A DNA stretch of 64,000 nucleotides from Amoeboaphelidium protococcarum (taxonomy: Eukaryota > Aphelidiomycota > Aphelidea): positions 558,001-622,000 of the forward strand of contig JALECJ010000004.1 in NCBI GenBank assembly GCA_023515745.1, in the 5' to 3' direction. The translations under genes were made by a program, and so were the position numbers. The notes under the pieces were generated by a model. The model did not search any database, was not told the DNA's origin, and was given only the letters and a program-made list of their open reading frames with translations. Each line of letters begins with the position of its first letter. Within the stretch, counting starts at the first letter, position 1. Of this stretch, positions 49,342-62,236 are shown in pieces.

Positions 49342-49494
49342 GTTGATTTCGTTTCACATTTTGTTATTCGTTTCAGAATTTTGAAACGGATCTTGTTCTT
49401 CTTCTTCTTCTTTAATGTTGTTATTGTCTTTTATTATCTGTTCATTCATCTTCTTATCCATAATTAATAAAAATACATTTACTGTTCATTTATC

Positions 49495-51516
49495 ATGTCT
49501 TTAGCTCCCACTATGAGGGGTTTAAATACCTTCATTGCTGATATTCGTGCTTGTAGAACGAGAGAGTAGGAGGAGAAGAGAGTCAACAAGGAATTGGCCA
49601 ATATCAGAGGAAAGTTCAAGGAGGGTAACTTGACTGGCTATGATAAGAAGAAGTATGTGTGTAAACTGTTGTACATTTATCTGCTTGGTTATGACATCAA
49701 GTTTGGTCACGTGGAGGCTGTTAATTTGATAACTTCGTCCAAGTACACCGAGAAGTAGATTGGTTATGTCGCAGTCACTCTGCTGATATCTGAGGGAAGT
49801 GACCTTGTCAGACTAGTGATCAACTCCATCAAAAAGGATTTGGAGAACATCCACGAGGTCAATGTATGTCTTGGCTTACAGGGTATTGCTAATTTGGGTG
49901 GTAGAGAAATTGCAGAGACCCTGACTTAGGATGTTTACAAGTGTCTTGCTTCTTCGTCTCAATCTAATTTTGTCAAGAAGAAGGCTGCTGTCTGCTTGTT
50001 GAGATTATTTAGAAATCATCCGGATGTCATTCCCGTCTCAGAGTGGGCGGAACGTATCGTAGCCTTGTTAGATGATTATGATTTTGGTGTTAATATGGCT
50101 GCTCTTTGTTTGATTAATGATCTGTTTTCTTAGAGTCCTGATGATTTTGTGCCTGCCATTCCGAAATGCGTCAAGAAGCTGTACAAAATTATAGCTGATA
50201 GAGAGTATACTCCTGATCAGCTGTACTATAGTGTGCCCTCTCCATGGCTGTAGGCTAAGATTCTGTCCACTCTGAGACTATTTCCATCTTCCATAATGGA
50301 GAAGAGTATCTTGGAAAAGTTGAACTCTTGTCTGAAGGCGATATTCTCTACGTCTAATGAAACTTTTAAGAATCCATAGCAAACGAACGCTGTGAATGCT
50401 GTTTTGGTAGAAGCTATTCTCTTGGCTCAACATATCGATCCCGAATCGGAACTGGTTTCCTCTGCTATGAATATTCTCGTCAGATATATCAGCTCAAAGG
50501 AGACGAATCTGAGATATATTGGATTTGAAATGATGACTCCCCTGGCAGTTTATGATGGCCCATTTCAGGTAATTAGAAAGAATCAGGAAACCATTCTGTT
50601 GGCATTGAAGGACAAAGATGTGAGTGTGAGAAGACGTGCTCTAGATTTGGTGTATGCTATTTGCGATTCTTCTAATGCCAAGGTGATTGTGGATGAGCTC
50701 GTGTAGTATCTTAGTGTGTCTGATTATGAGATGCGCGAGGAAATGCTGTTGAAAATCGCAGTGCTGACTGAAAAGTTTGCCACTGATCCAACTTGGTACC
50801 TGGATGTAGTGCTGCAGTTGATTGTGATTGCCGGTAATTAAGTGAGCAATGAATTGTGGTTCAGAATTGTTCAGATTGTGGTGAATTCCGTATCTATGCA
50901 CGAATATGCCGCCAAGTAAGTGTTGACTTTATTGAAGAATCCTTCCTGCAATGAGGCCGCCATCAAGGTTGGTGCGTACATTCTAGGTGAATATGGAGAT
51001 TTGATTGCTAATTATCCTCAATGCCAGCCTCGTGATTAACTAAGAGCTATCTATCAGCACTTGAATGTTGTCACCACGCAGACTTTGAATATCATTCTAA
51101 CCACCATGGCCAAGTTTGTGAACATTTTCCCTGAGATCGAGAAGGAGTGTCTGGATATTTTAAAGTAATATGAGAATTCACTAGACATTGAATTGCAGTA
51201 GAGATCTTTGGAGTACATGGCTATTGCCGGACGTGAGGATCTGTTGTAAGCTATCTTTGACCAAATGCCGCCGTTCCCTGAGCGTGAGTCTGCATTGATT
51301 CAGCGTCTGAAGAAGAATAACCCGGCCAACTATAGTATCCTTAATGTCTCTGATGCACGCAGTTAGAGAAAGAACAATACATAGACTATGGCAGCGGGAG
51401 TTTCTTCTTCATCAGCTGCAGCATCATCTTCTGCGCAGGAAAGACCGTAGCCTGTAAAGCCTCCATTATAAAACGCTCCGCCTGCATCTGCTGACTTGCT
51501 TGGACTAGGCTTTTGA
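49495..51516 (+). CDS. AP2A: AP-2 adaptor alpha subunit lacking the appendage (ear) domain
   Basis: 673 aa. Trunk domain of alpha-adaptin: [118 protein letters not shown] and [17 protein letters not shown]. This matches AP-2 alpha rather than AP-1 gamma. After it there is a 60-residue Ser/Ala/Gln/Pro linker ending SADLLGLGF, then TGA. The approximately 240-residue ear that recruits endocytic accessory proteins is missing, and no ear-like ORF lies in the next 430 bp. The D-L-L-G-L-G-F end may be a small clathrin or adaptor-binding motif. The PIP2-binding basic residues of the first helices are kept (KKK). Confidence 0.9.
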
Positions 51517-51952
51517 GTATTGAGTATAGAGTCTAGTAGGAACTCTGTGGTACATTTATGTAATTGTTGGTATGAGACGTGTTAAATCTATGAATGTATT
51601 AAATATGATGTTTTTAAATGGGACATCGCTTACCCTTTCCATCACCTAGTGGTTTTCAAGCTTCCGTGAATTACTCGACTTTGTTCCTTCAGCGTGACGG
51701 GCTCTCGACGAATTCTTTCTCGCGTCGCTCCTTTGGCCACAGAACAGAACGCTCAACGCTCTCTCTCTTCGGGAAAACATTCCTAAGCAAGTTCGTCCCC
51801 TTCAACGTTCTTCATCAGAAAACTTTCAGGCAGATTGAAAGAGAGAGAGAGAGAGTGGCATCGTCTTCACATTCTAAAATAGCGTCAACTCTTTTATCAT
51901 TAAAATCTTGCCACCTAAAGACTCCAAGCAGTAAATAAAAAGTGTCAATAAA
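51517..51952. other. Intergenic region before SWI3
   Basis: 436 bp, TC-rich (TCTCTCTCTTC near 51760) with a (GA)8-type run near 51840. An open stretch from 51618 has no TGA but looks non-coding in composition. Confidence 0.45.
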
Positions 51953-53743
51953 ATGAGCGGATAAGGAGACGATCCAAGATTTAGTCTGGTTAACATTGGC
52001 TCGCCAAAGAAGAAGAAGCCAGAGACTGGCCCTGTGAGGGACGGTAAACTCAGCAATATCTCGCATGGCCACGATGAAGAGAAGGACGGTGATAGAAGCG
52101 GAGATGATGGCATGATGGACATCGATGCTAATGATGATAAACATCAGCAGTCCGGTAATAAGAGCGACGAGTAGGAGCAGCTGGCCAAGCAGTACCTGGC
52201 TGAGTAGACTCAAGAAGTTATCGTCCCATCTTATGCATCCTGGTTCCAGTTTGAATCTATCCACGATTTGGAACGCAAAGCTTTACCAGAGTTCTTTAGC
52301 GGTCGTAATAAGAGCAAAACACCTGCTGTGTATTAGGATTACAGAGACTTTATGGTGAACACCTATCGCTTGAATCCTGGCGAGTACCTGACTGTTACTG
52401 CGTGCAGGAGAAATCTCGCCGGAGATGTATGCGCCATTATCCGTGTTCATGCCTTCCTAGAGCAGTGGGGGCTCATTAACTATCAAGTGAATCCTGCATC
52501 AAGACCATCTATGGTTGCTCCACCTTATACTGGTCATTTCAGGGTCACTGTGGATGCGCCAAAAGGTCTCGTTGCTGCACAGCCTGGCGATGACTCTGTT
52601 GCGTCGCATTCTATTTAAGCTGCTGATGTATTCACCAACTAGAAGGCTATTGCACTTCCTTCGCTGGCACTCCGCAAGGATCTGATAAAGTAAGAATTGA
52701 AAAAGTAAAAGTAGTATCAGTGTGCCACGTGCGGCGTGGATTGCTCCTCTGTCAGATACCACAATGTGAAGAATAATGAGATGAACCTGTGCCCGCTGTG
52801 CTTTCTAGAAGGTAGATTTCCTTCATCTATGAGCAGTGGAGAGTTTGTGAAGATTGATACTTCTAATGTTATTAAAGGATCAGAGTATGAATGGTCCTAA
52901 GAGGAGAATATGCTCCTGCTGGAAGGTATCGAGATGTTTGATGATGACTGGATAAAGATTGCGGAACACGTTGGTACTAGAACTAAGGAGCAATGCGTGT
53001 TGCACTTTCTACAGCTACCAATTGAAGATCAGTTCTTGGAAGTGGGTGAAGTCAATGGTAAAGATGTTGGACCGCTACAGTTTAATAATATTCCATTTTC
53101 GTAGAGTGATAATCCAGTAATGAGCGTGGTGGCATTTTTGGCATCCACTGTTAATCCGGGATTGGCTAGTTCTGCTGCCAAGGCTGCTTTGAAAGAGTTG
53201 GAATAGCATCGATCTCGTGGTGGTGTTAATGCTAATGGTGTTGCTGCTGCAGATGATAGTAATAATGCTGTTGCTGCCGGGACTGGTCCATCTCACACTC
53301 AAGTACAATAAGCTGCTGCAGTTGCCTTGTCTGCCGCTGCGGTGAAGGCCAAGACTTTGGGCGACTTTGAGGATCGAGAGATTCAAAGGCTGACCAATGC
53401 CATAATTGAAATGTAGATGAAGAAGATTGAGTTAAAAATGAACTAGTTTGAGGAGCTGGAGGTGTTGATCGAGAAGGAAAAGTAGGAGGTGGCTCGATAG
53501 AGACATTAGGTGTTCTTGGAGCGATTGAATATGTAGAAAGTTATCCAGCAGTTGGATCCTAATACACGAAAGTAGTTAAGTAGAAGCTTCAAGTATATAA
53601 ATGAAGCTGAGAATATGGATGTTTAGCAGTAGCAATAGTAGCTGTAATAGAATGGAAATGGAGATTAAATGAATATTGACGATGCAACTCAACAAGGTCC
53701 TAATGCGTAGAATGACACTGGAGTCTTTGTAAAGCTCTAATGA
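51953..53743 (+). CDS. SWI3: SWI3/RSC8/SMARCC subunit of SWI/SNF-type remodellers
   Basis: 596 aa. Domain order is diagnostic: an acidic N-terminus; SWIRM (about 95-185: [56 protein letters not shown]-like); a ZZ-type zinc finger ([11 protein letters not shown]...LCPLCFLEG); a SANT domain ([38 protein letters not shown], spanning about 305-345); and a C-terminal coiled coil ([19 protein letters not shown]...) ending in a Gln-rich tail. It is a core scaffold of SWI/SNF or RSC. Conserved Trp and Gln are retained; many coiled-coil Gln are TAG. Confidence 0.95.
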
Positions 53744-53958
53744 CTTAGTGGTTGATAGCGCCCTTGCTGCTTGCTTGCTTTATTATCACGCCGATTTGAT
53801 AAATATTGAATTCTGACTATATAAGACGGTTTTATTTTAAACTCACAATACTTTCACAAATCTCCCATTTGTACTTCACTTGGAAATTACACGGTAAAAT
53901 AGATTACCAATTCAATTGGCAACACACTCATCGATCAAATAATCAAATACAACATCTC

Positions 53959-56900
53959 TCACATTGGAGAAACGTAATTACTAGGCACCAATCCCTTTCT
54001 TCCATTGGCCAGGCCAGTCCACCAACCTTCATTATCCTTATTGATTATAGTAATAACATCACCCACATTAAATCCTAGTTCATCAGCTTCTTTAGCCTAG
54101 TATGTATACAGTGCCTTGTACTGCATCTGCTTTGGCTTTGGAGGAGCCACTGCAGGTGGAGGAGGGCGGTTCTTGATACCTAAACCATTCATAGACTGGC
54201 CCAGTTATTACTGTTACTGATATTACTGCGACTATTAAAACTGATTCTGCTACATTCCAGCTCCCACAATACCAACAGGTGGACGACCAAAAGACGCGTT
54301 CATATTAGCAGGCGCGGGCCTTCCAAAAGATGGAGCGTTCTAAGGAGGCATAGAAGGCCGGACAGCTCCTGATTGAGGAGGTGCCAGAGAAGGTAGAGAC
54401 TGGATAGCTATACCACCCATTCCCATTTGTGCAGCAGAGTTCTTGCGTACAGCTCCGACTTGTTATTATGGAATTTGCATAGGTGGACGTGAAGGCAGAC
54501 TTGCCGGAGGCGGAGCGTGTAATCCTGCAGGTGGTCTATAATGAGCCTAAGAAGCTGGAGCTGCTACAGCTACAGCGGGAGGCCTACTTGTTGGCAGCTG
54601 AGGTCTCATTTATTGCGGCATTTGAGGCATACCGCCACCACCACCACCATTAACTACAGGCGCAGGAATAGCAGGAGCATTATACGAAGGAACGTTCATC
54701 GCAGGACGTTATGGAGCAGGGCCACGCTGAGCTTAAGTCGAACGGAACTATTACTGCTGCATTCTGACCTGAGGCTGGGAGTCTCGAGGCAGTCCAGGAG
54801 GTACTCCAACAGTGGTGGAAGAAGAACTGTTAGACACCACTTTAACAACAGCACCACCTTTCTGATCATATACCGCCGTCAGAGTTCTCTATCCGCCACG
54901 ATCCCAGGTAGTCTTCTTCACAGAATACTGAATGGTGTCCTAAAACTGAATAGGTAATGGACGACCGACTCTCTTTTGATAAGTGTCAGCCATCACAGTG
55001 ACTAGTTCAGTCTTAAAAACATCTTCAAACACATTATCATACTCATCCTTGACATGAACGACGACAAAATTGTCACTCAGAGTAGTGACAGATACAGCGA
55101 AAATACTCTCAATCGGCAACTTTCTCTTCACCACCTTCTGCATATTTCCCTTCTCGGGTCCACTGGCAATCTTCTCCAATCCAATAATGAACAGATGTTA
55201 ATCAGTCAAGACCAAGTCACGATCGTACGGCTTCCATCTTCTGTCATACTTCAAGACGGAATTACAGTACAAAATGGTAGCCTTACCAACCAGCATCTTG
55301 ATAACAGGATTACTGATAGTGTCCAGGTAATCTCCAATATACTCTCTGTTCAACGTAATTCTTCGTCTCTCCTTACGGCCGACAAAAAGACTCAACATCT
55401 TCTTCTTGGCCTCCAAATAAAACTTGCGCGACTTGTATCTGCGATATGCACGTTGGATGGTTCTAGCATACTGATCGTATTGACGTTCACGCAGCTCTTC
55501 AAGCATAAACAGAGATTCAGGAGCCTTGATAAAAATTTTAGTTCTGCCCAATTGCCACTAATTTTGCGCCAGGCCAGAAGATCTCAGAATTAGCTGCACA
55601 CCATCTGCAGGATTCCCATTCCAATGTGGAAAAGTCTGCGGAGTCAGGATGGCATATCGTCTTAAGAATTTCTCATATATATTCCTATAACAGAACCCGG
55701 CACGACGCACATTGATGTTCTCTCTCAAATTCAGATATCTAACCTGGTGCTCAACACGATTACTTTCCCAGTCTTTTGGCTTCTTCTTCTCGTTCGGTTT
55801 AATGCATCGAACATAGCTGGGAGTACACTTCATCAGAGTCTCGACCAGATTATTTCCCTAATTTCTAATCTTAAATCCTGCCGTGGTAGGTCTCTTCTTA
55901 TCATCGGCGGCCACATCCTCAGGGAACAGATTCCTAATGAATGGGTTATTGGTCATCTGCATCAAAAGAATCAAATCACGATAGAGAGTGTCCTTATTAG
56001 CCTCACAAAATCCATGACAATCATACGTCACCGAGCCAGCATAATGCTTCACCATGAAAACTCTACCAGCACCGTTGTAATGCTGATGAGAACCTATAGT
56101 AGTATCCAATTTTTGCACAAACTTCTCATCTGCTCCATCAGTCACGGCGTGTAGTTGCAAACAGATATCATCCAGAATAGGCATGATACCAGCCGGACGC
56201 TTCCCTTCAATCAAATCAACCACCACCTTATTGTTAAAGTATTCAATAGGAGTCCACTAAATACCCTCCTTGACATATTCCTCCTATTCGGACTTTAAAG
56301 TCAACTCAATGAACACCTACTAAAGCTTCTCATTTACATAATTAATGCACAACTACTCGAATCCATTCTTCTCAAATATTTCAAATCCATAGATATCAAG
56401 AACGCCAAGACTCAACACCTTATCCTTAGTGTGATTCTTATCAATCGCCTTGTTAACAGCCTGGATGATCCAATCAAACATACGACTATAAAGAGCTTTC
56501 GCTAGAGCATCACGAGAATTATTAGCCTACTACACATTCAAAGTGACATCGAGTGCAGACTACTTACCACCAGTGGTCATCAATCTACTTGTCAACTTGG
56601 CTCTCAGCGTCTCTGCATCAATACCCAACAGATAAGCAGGATATTGAAGTGCATTAGGATCGCTGACGACAGCTACATTCCCCTGCTCATAAAATTGTAT
56701 ATTTCCCAGGTGCAGCACACCTGCAGTGATTTGCAAAAGAGCAACCTATTCCTGCTACGAAATCCCACAGACACCCATCGCAGTCTTTACTTCAGCAAAA
56801 TCGGCAGCGTCATCAACATGATCTACATCATAAGTCTTGGACTAAACTAAATACTAAAAGTAATCCGGAGCAGCCAATGCGTACTACTATTTCTCTTACT

Positions 56901-57616
56901 GATTAGATCCCTTCAACAGCTGGTAGAATATGTGAAAGTTTCTCTCACCAGGCTTAATGCTCACCACACGCGATTTCTCCAGCAGAAAATTACTAATATT
57001 ACCACCGAATGGCTAACCGCCTCTAGTGAAATTAATTTCAAAATACTTTCCAAAACGGGATGAATTATTATTACGTAGAGTTTTCGCATTACCGAAAGCC
57101 TCTAGCAACGGATTACTCTCCAAGATGATTCGTTTAGTCTCCTCCACCTGACTACCACCTTTGCCACTCACGGCCGCAATGTAGCCCATCAGCAACTTGG
57201 ACGACTCTGTTTTCCCACTTCCCGACTCACCACTAATGATACAACACTGATTCTCTTCATCTGTTAACATGTGTTAGAACATGGACTCAGCAACAGCATA
57301 GATATGAGGAGCATTTTCGTGGGCAGCAGAACCATGATACAACTCAATCTCCTTCTCAGTGAAATAATTCAAAGACTTGTACGGATTAAGTGCAATCAAC
57401 ACAGGGCCAATGTAGGTGTAAATCAGATCTGCATTATATCTCTTGTACAGATTCTCCACTATTTAACTATCCGTCACCTTGGATAACAACACCTACACAT
57501 AGATATATATATATATAATATTATATTTGAGATCTAATGACAACCAAAAAGAAGATTACCATATCTTCAACACCAGTTGTGGCTTGTCCAGTCTTACTCT
57601 ACCACTGGAACGCCAT
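53959..57616 (-). CDS. MYO1: Class I myosin with Pro-rich tail and C-terminal SH3
   Basis: Exon 1 57616-57560, intron 57559-57493 (67 nt, GTAATC...TGTAG), exon 2 57492-53959; 1196 aa. The splice creates [20 protein letters not shown]. Motor: P-loop GESGSGKT at 107-114, [13 protein letters not shown] (switch 1), [15 protein letters not shown], and a Ser 16 residues before DALAK (the TEDS site in [10 protein letters not shown], phosphorylatable as in fungal Myo3/5). Then IQ motifs ([16 protein letters not shown]), the lipid-binding TH1 (about 735-910), a Pro/Ala/Gly/Gln-rich TH2, and an SH3 ([19 protein letters not shown]... to ...LVPSNYV), ending three residues later. There is no C-terminal acidic Arp2/3-binding tail. 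It drives actin-based endocytosis. Confidence 0.96.
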
Positions 57617-58032
57617 ATTTACTCAGGCAAAACTCAAAATTCTTTATAGAAATTTACAAAATAGCAGTCAATATATTCCAGGTAATTCAGCAGAAATAGA
57701 AGCACCAGAAAGACGGAATGTATCTATAAATTATCTATACAAACTGCTGCAACAAAGACTAACAGGGATCGCTGTTAAACGAAAGAAAGGGACGAACGAT
57801 GGCTTCAACAGGAAACGAGATAAAATCAACTGAATGAAATGTCAAACAATGAAACTCAAAAGATCAACGCGCGCGCCTTTCCCTCTCTCCGTTTCGTGTG
57901 CCGATGTGTCAAATGTGGCGTATCGTCGCGGATAATTAGGAAAGAGCTCTCGCTGTATAAGAATGGTGGAATTAGTGGATTAGATAGAAAGGCAACATTA
58001 TATAGCGTGTTTTATAAAGTGTTCAAAATATT
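57617..58032. other. Intergenic region upstream of myosin I
   Basis: 416 bp between two minus-strand genes, with TATCTATAAATTATC about 110 bp upstream of the myosin ATG. Forward open stretches here are not protein-like. Confidence 0.4.
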
Positions 58033-59712
58033 TCAATCTTAGACCATGGCTTCCAGTTTATCCTTGTTGTCTTTAATAGCCGTTTCCAATTCAAGAGAAC
58101 CGCCCAGCAATCTTAACCGCAGCTTCATTATGGCGTTCCTGATGTCCAGTTGAGACAAGTCTATGCCAAACGGTGTCAGCTTTGACAAATCACCTTCCCC
58201 GGGCTGACTCAGCTGGACACTTTCTTCATCTGAAGACTCGTCGAAATGATCAAATGCAAACTTGTCTACTGCTGCTCCATCGCCATTCTCAATCATCACC
58301 TACTGACAACTTTACCGCACTCTTGCAGGCATTACGCGATCATAAATCAACCGTCCGCCGCGACCAACTCTAGATCTTAAATGACCAGATTAAGATGAGC
58401 TATGCTATGACATTGGTATATCTGTGGTGTCGTCTCTGTTAATGTACCTTGAAGCAGGATGGCGCATGGATAACCTGGCAGAGTACGGAATACCATTCGT
58501 AAGATCATACTCTGCAGATTGCAACGACGATTAATGATACTTTTGTAGTCCTTATTCTATCATGGCACTGGAGGGATCTTTCGGGATGATATACTCTTTC
58601 GCAACCTTTTACCGTTTCCTCTCCTGCTCTTCACCCGGTGCAGCTTCTTACAGCTATTGAGAAGATTACGCAAGCCTTGCCTTTCTATGAGCTTATCGTG
58701 CCTCTTCAATTACATCTGGATGTATGCCAAGAAGTTGAGTATAACCGTGGATATATAGTCTGGACATGAACACTTGTTCATCATTGATGATCTGATCCTT
58801 CTTCATCTTCTCTCTTCGCAGCACCATTTCAGCGATCGCTCTGGCAGATTTCATATCCTAACGCAATTTCACCAGCTTCTACAGGGACTAGGCATCAGTT
58901 CGCCGAGTCTTTCTGCTCTACTTGACAGTCCTCTTCCTAAAGCAAACAAATGGATCATAATCTTCATCGGCGTGCGTGGGATTAGTAATGGATGGCCACG
59001 GTGACTCTTCAAACAAGATGGCTGGCATCACTGGCGCGCCCTGCTTCTATACTCTTCGCTACCGCCAGTATTCATAGATCCTGGAAGCATATCGAGTTCT
59101 CACCCGCTCCGAAATCACTGAGCCATTCAATATAAAGAAACTGGACAAGTCATCCAGTGATGCATAAACTTGATTAGAACGTTGAGTTCTCATCTTCTCA
59201 TTTGTCACAGCTTCCAGCTCTCCAATGACAAGCTCTAGTACTTCCACATCTAAATCTCCATCATCGCCATTGATTTCTTGAATAAAATCTAGATCCTGAT
59301 CATCGGCGCAGTACTGAGATGGCACACCATGTTTAGACAGGATACATTCTTCCACCGTTCTACTGGATCTAATCAGCGACGATGGCATTTTGTAGGTGGA
59401 CTTGTACGAGGCCTTGTACTCTTCCTAGCTAATTAATCGACTCGCATCCGGAGTGGGGATATACATGGCAGCTGATGCTGTGCCTCGCCCAGTGCCTCCT
59501 CCGCCTTAGTTGGTAACCATACTAGCACTAATGACCGCCTGCAGATGATGTTCTTCCTCTTCTTCCTTCTCCACACCAGTTTGTACTAGAGGAACAGCTC
59601 TATACACCTCATCATCAATATCCGGAATAGCGCCAGTCTCCTCTGGGGTCAATATTGGCAGCGTCTTCTTGTAGTCCAACTTTCTGGAACGAAACTTTGG
59701 CTTTGCCTGCAT
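58033..59712 (-). CDS. EPL1: Enhancer of polycomb-like protein (EPL1), NuA4 acetyltransferase scaffold
   Basis: 559 aa. Conserved N-terminal EPcA region: FRSRKLDYKKTLPIL, KEEEEEHHLQAVISAS, YIPTPDASRLISQEEYKASY, then DLDFIQEINGD, ELVIGELEAVTNEKM, RIYEYWRQRRVQKQGAPVMP, DEDYDPFVCFRKRTVKQSRKTRRTD, and LQKLVKLRQDMKSARAIAEM-VLRREKMKK. This follows Epl1/EPC1, which holds Esa1/Tip60, Yng2/ING3 and Eaf6 in piccolo NuA4. The C-terminal third is Gly/Arg/Ser-rich and then acidic. It may partner the ING protein at 38.5 kb. Confidence 0.93.
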
Positions 59713-60206
59713 TATTCTTTCGCCAGTGAGCTATTCTTTTGGTATTAGTCGCAGCTAGAATATAAAGTAGATTAAGAGTATTTAAAGGCCGAAACGAAAT
59801 AGAGCTAATGAACAATATAAACGGTGACTAACTAACTAGCCGTCTGAATGACCAGTTATAATTTCAACGTCCGTCTCTCGCTCTCTCTCTATCGCAATTT
59901 TGTCAGCGTTCGCCAGCGCGCTGAATCGTTTGTTTCTCCTTATTCTTTCCTGTTCCTATAAAGTACTTACACTAAACGCGCACTCTTGTCTGACTGCTTC
60001 TCCCTCACTCGCTCTTATTTTTTCTCGTTCCTGTTCCTGTTGTGACTAGCCTCGATCGCTTACTGTATAGTTCTGCAGTTCTTTGACATTTCTGCCCTTG
60101 TTGACGCCAAAAGAGCATTTTAAGACTGTTGGAACTTGAACGTGCTCAATCTTACAGCGTACATATTCCATTAGAATTTTGTTACTGTCTAAACTAAGAA
60201 AAGAAA
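59713..60206. other. Divergent intergenic region EPL1/p24
   Basis: 494 bp between outward-facing genes with CT-rich runs (CTCTCGCTCTCTCTCT near 59875). No gene seen. Confidence 0.45.
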
Positions 60207-60875
60207 ATGTAAAAGATGGTGTTTAAAAGTCTGATTCTTGCAGTGTCAATGTATTTGGTAGCTGTACAGTCAACAACGCTGACTTATCAAGTCAATCCGG
60301 GTGAGCATGCGTGCTTCTTTGTGGACATTCCTACTCCACCAAGGAAGCTGTCGTTCTACTTCTCCGTGCAGTCTGGTGGCCAGTTTGATATTGATTACAG
60401 AGTGACCACTCCATCTGGTGTTGTCATGGTGGACGGCCAGAAGGAGAGGTAGGGTGATTTTGTGTTTAGCGGAAGCGAGGCGGGCGAATATTCTGCCTGT
60501 TTCAGCAACGACATGAGCAGTTACACGCCAAAGCTGGTAGACTTTGAACTCTAGGTACAAGACGATTAGCACTCACTTAGAGCTGAACTGCCAACTTCAG
60601 GTGCCGGTAAGAAGGTTACCGATGAGTAGTAGCGCGTCCTCTCCCCCATGGAGGATACTGTGTACAAGTTGGGCGCCACTCTTGCTGATATTACGCGTAA
60701 CTAGAAGTACATTCGCACTAGAGAGAATAGAAACATGGAGACGGTGGATAGCACAGAGTCTAGAATATTCTACTTCTCAGTCTTTGAGAGCTTACTGATA
60801 GTGGGTATGAGCTGTTTGCAGGTGTTTGTTGTCAGAATGTTTTTCAGAACTACTCACTCCAAGGGGAGAATTTGA
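60207..60875 (+). CDS. p24/TMED family cargo receptor
   Basis: 222 aa. Signal peptide (FKSLILAVSMYLVAVQS), then a GOLD domain (TLTYQVNPGEHACFFVDI, KLSFYFSVQSGGQFDIDYRV, DFVFSGSEAGEYSACFSND with the paired Cys), a coiled coil (MEDTVYKLGATLADITRNQKYIRTRE), one membrane helix (FYFSVFESLLIVGMSCLQVF) and a short cytosolic tail FFRTTHSKGRI. The double-Phe in the tail is the COPII-binding motif. The tail lacks a terminal KKxx, though it is basic. It cycles between ER and Golgi. In-frame ATGs at 60207 and 60216; the first is given. Confidence 0.94.
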
Positions 60876-61156
60876 TCAATGATATATCTGAGTGGTTGGT
60901 GCATTTCTCTAATGTTTTAGCCATACTTTCCCCCTATATTTTCTTGTTAATCAAGATAAAATTAATTACTTAAGAAAGCTAATTGACTTTCAATAATCAA
61001 ATATGTGGGTCTTCATCACACATCGCATTAATATTGTTTGGTGTGCTCCTACTGTCGCGAACTTTTTGAACGATTTCTCACGCCAAGCGTCTTTTTCTAA
61101 ATTTCTTCAGCAAATTCTCTCATTGTTAATCTGCGATATTGTAATAGTAAAGAAAT

Positions 61157-62107
61157 ATGATAACAAATTCCAATATCAAATTTTAAAAAGAGGCCCTTTA
61201 AAGTGGAATTCGATTAGATGGTATATAGTTGCTACAGCACAGAGGCATAAATCTAATTTTCAATGCTCTGGGCAATGTGATTGTGGAATTTTAAGGTGAA
61301 GGAGATCGCGATTGCACAAGGTAAGATTGACACGATATACGGCTATTTTGTCTGACCATACTACTCTTATTATCAAATTATTGTAGAGTGTTGGCGACAG
61401 TTAATTGTAAACCTATAGAGCCCGCGAAAGAGAGGCCAAATGAAGGATCGCTTTACATGACTATTGAGAGTAATAATCTACTGCACGGTGGACGTGATGA
61501 AGAGGTGCATATATCTCGATTATTGGAAAAGGTTATTAAAAGCTCTAGATGTTTGGACATGGAATCGCTGTGTATATTAGCTGGTACGCTTGTATGGGAT
61601 ATTCAGTTGGTTATCACGGTGATTGAAAATTGTGGAAATTTAGATAGTGCAGTGAGTCTCGCTGCTACTGCCGCTCTCCTGCATTTCAGGCGGCCTGATG
61701 TTCGCGTAAAAGGAGAATAGATTAGTATTGGAGACTCGCAGTCTGTTCCTCTGTCACTACATCATATTCCGGTGTGTAGCAAACTCTGTTTTTCTTAACG
61801 GGCGACAGATAGTGCTACTTAATCGAAGGTAGATCATAGTGTCTTCATCGTCGACCCGACCTGTGAAGAAGAGTCCTTGAGTGAGTCACAGATTGTGGTG
61901 GCTATGAATGCACAACAGGAGATATGCTTCCTTTAAAAGATAGGAGGCGTTGTATTCGGAGTTGATGAATTATTTTCACTGATGGATCCTCAGAATGCTG
62001 GTATTGTATGGACTCACACTCAGCGCACCGTAACCATGCTGAAAGAGGCAGTGACGACAGATTTAAGGCAGCGGGACATTAGACTGAGTTCCCTCAAACA
62101 CCACTGA
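61157..62107 (+). CDS. RRP45: Exosome RNase PH-like subunit RRP45 (EXOSC9)
   Basis: Exon 1 61157-61320, intron 61321-61386 (66 nt, GTAAGA...TTGTAG), exon 2 61387-62107; 294 aa. The splice completes the Arg codon in DCTRVLATVNC, equivalent to the KTRVL segment of EXOSC9. Other matches: LQSGIRLDGIQLLQHRGIN, KERPNEGSLYMTIE, the helix EKVIKSSRCLDMESLCILAGTLVW, SLAATAALLHFRRPDVRVKG, PLSLHHIPVCSKLCF and VAMNAQQEICFLQKIGG. It is a catalytically inert ring subunit of the RNA exosome. The length is close to the yeast protein (305), lacking the long animal tail. Confidence 0.93.
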
Positions 62108-62236
62108 TAACTATGATTAGATAATCTGCTTCTAACAAAAATAAAAGTTTTATAGATTTTAAAAGAGTAATGATTTTCGAAATAATAACGTGTCTAATTT
62201 ATCTAGCTTTTAATAACTTGGACAATAAGATCAAAT

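Noticed and set aside
51618-51938. 106-codon plus-strand ORF
   Set aside because: In the SWI3 upstream region, contains a GA microsatellite and no protein-like pattern; a TGA-free run of this size is likely by chance.
54541-54957. Arg/Ser-rich 138-codon plus-strand ORF
   Set aside because: Antisense to the Pro/Gly/Gln-rich TH2 tail of myosin I; its composition is explained by that.
61003-61299. 98-codon plus-strand ORF ahead of RRP45
   Set aside because: Overlaps RRP45 exon 1 in another frame; the RRP45 frame from 61157 has the family motifs.
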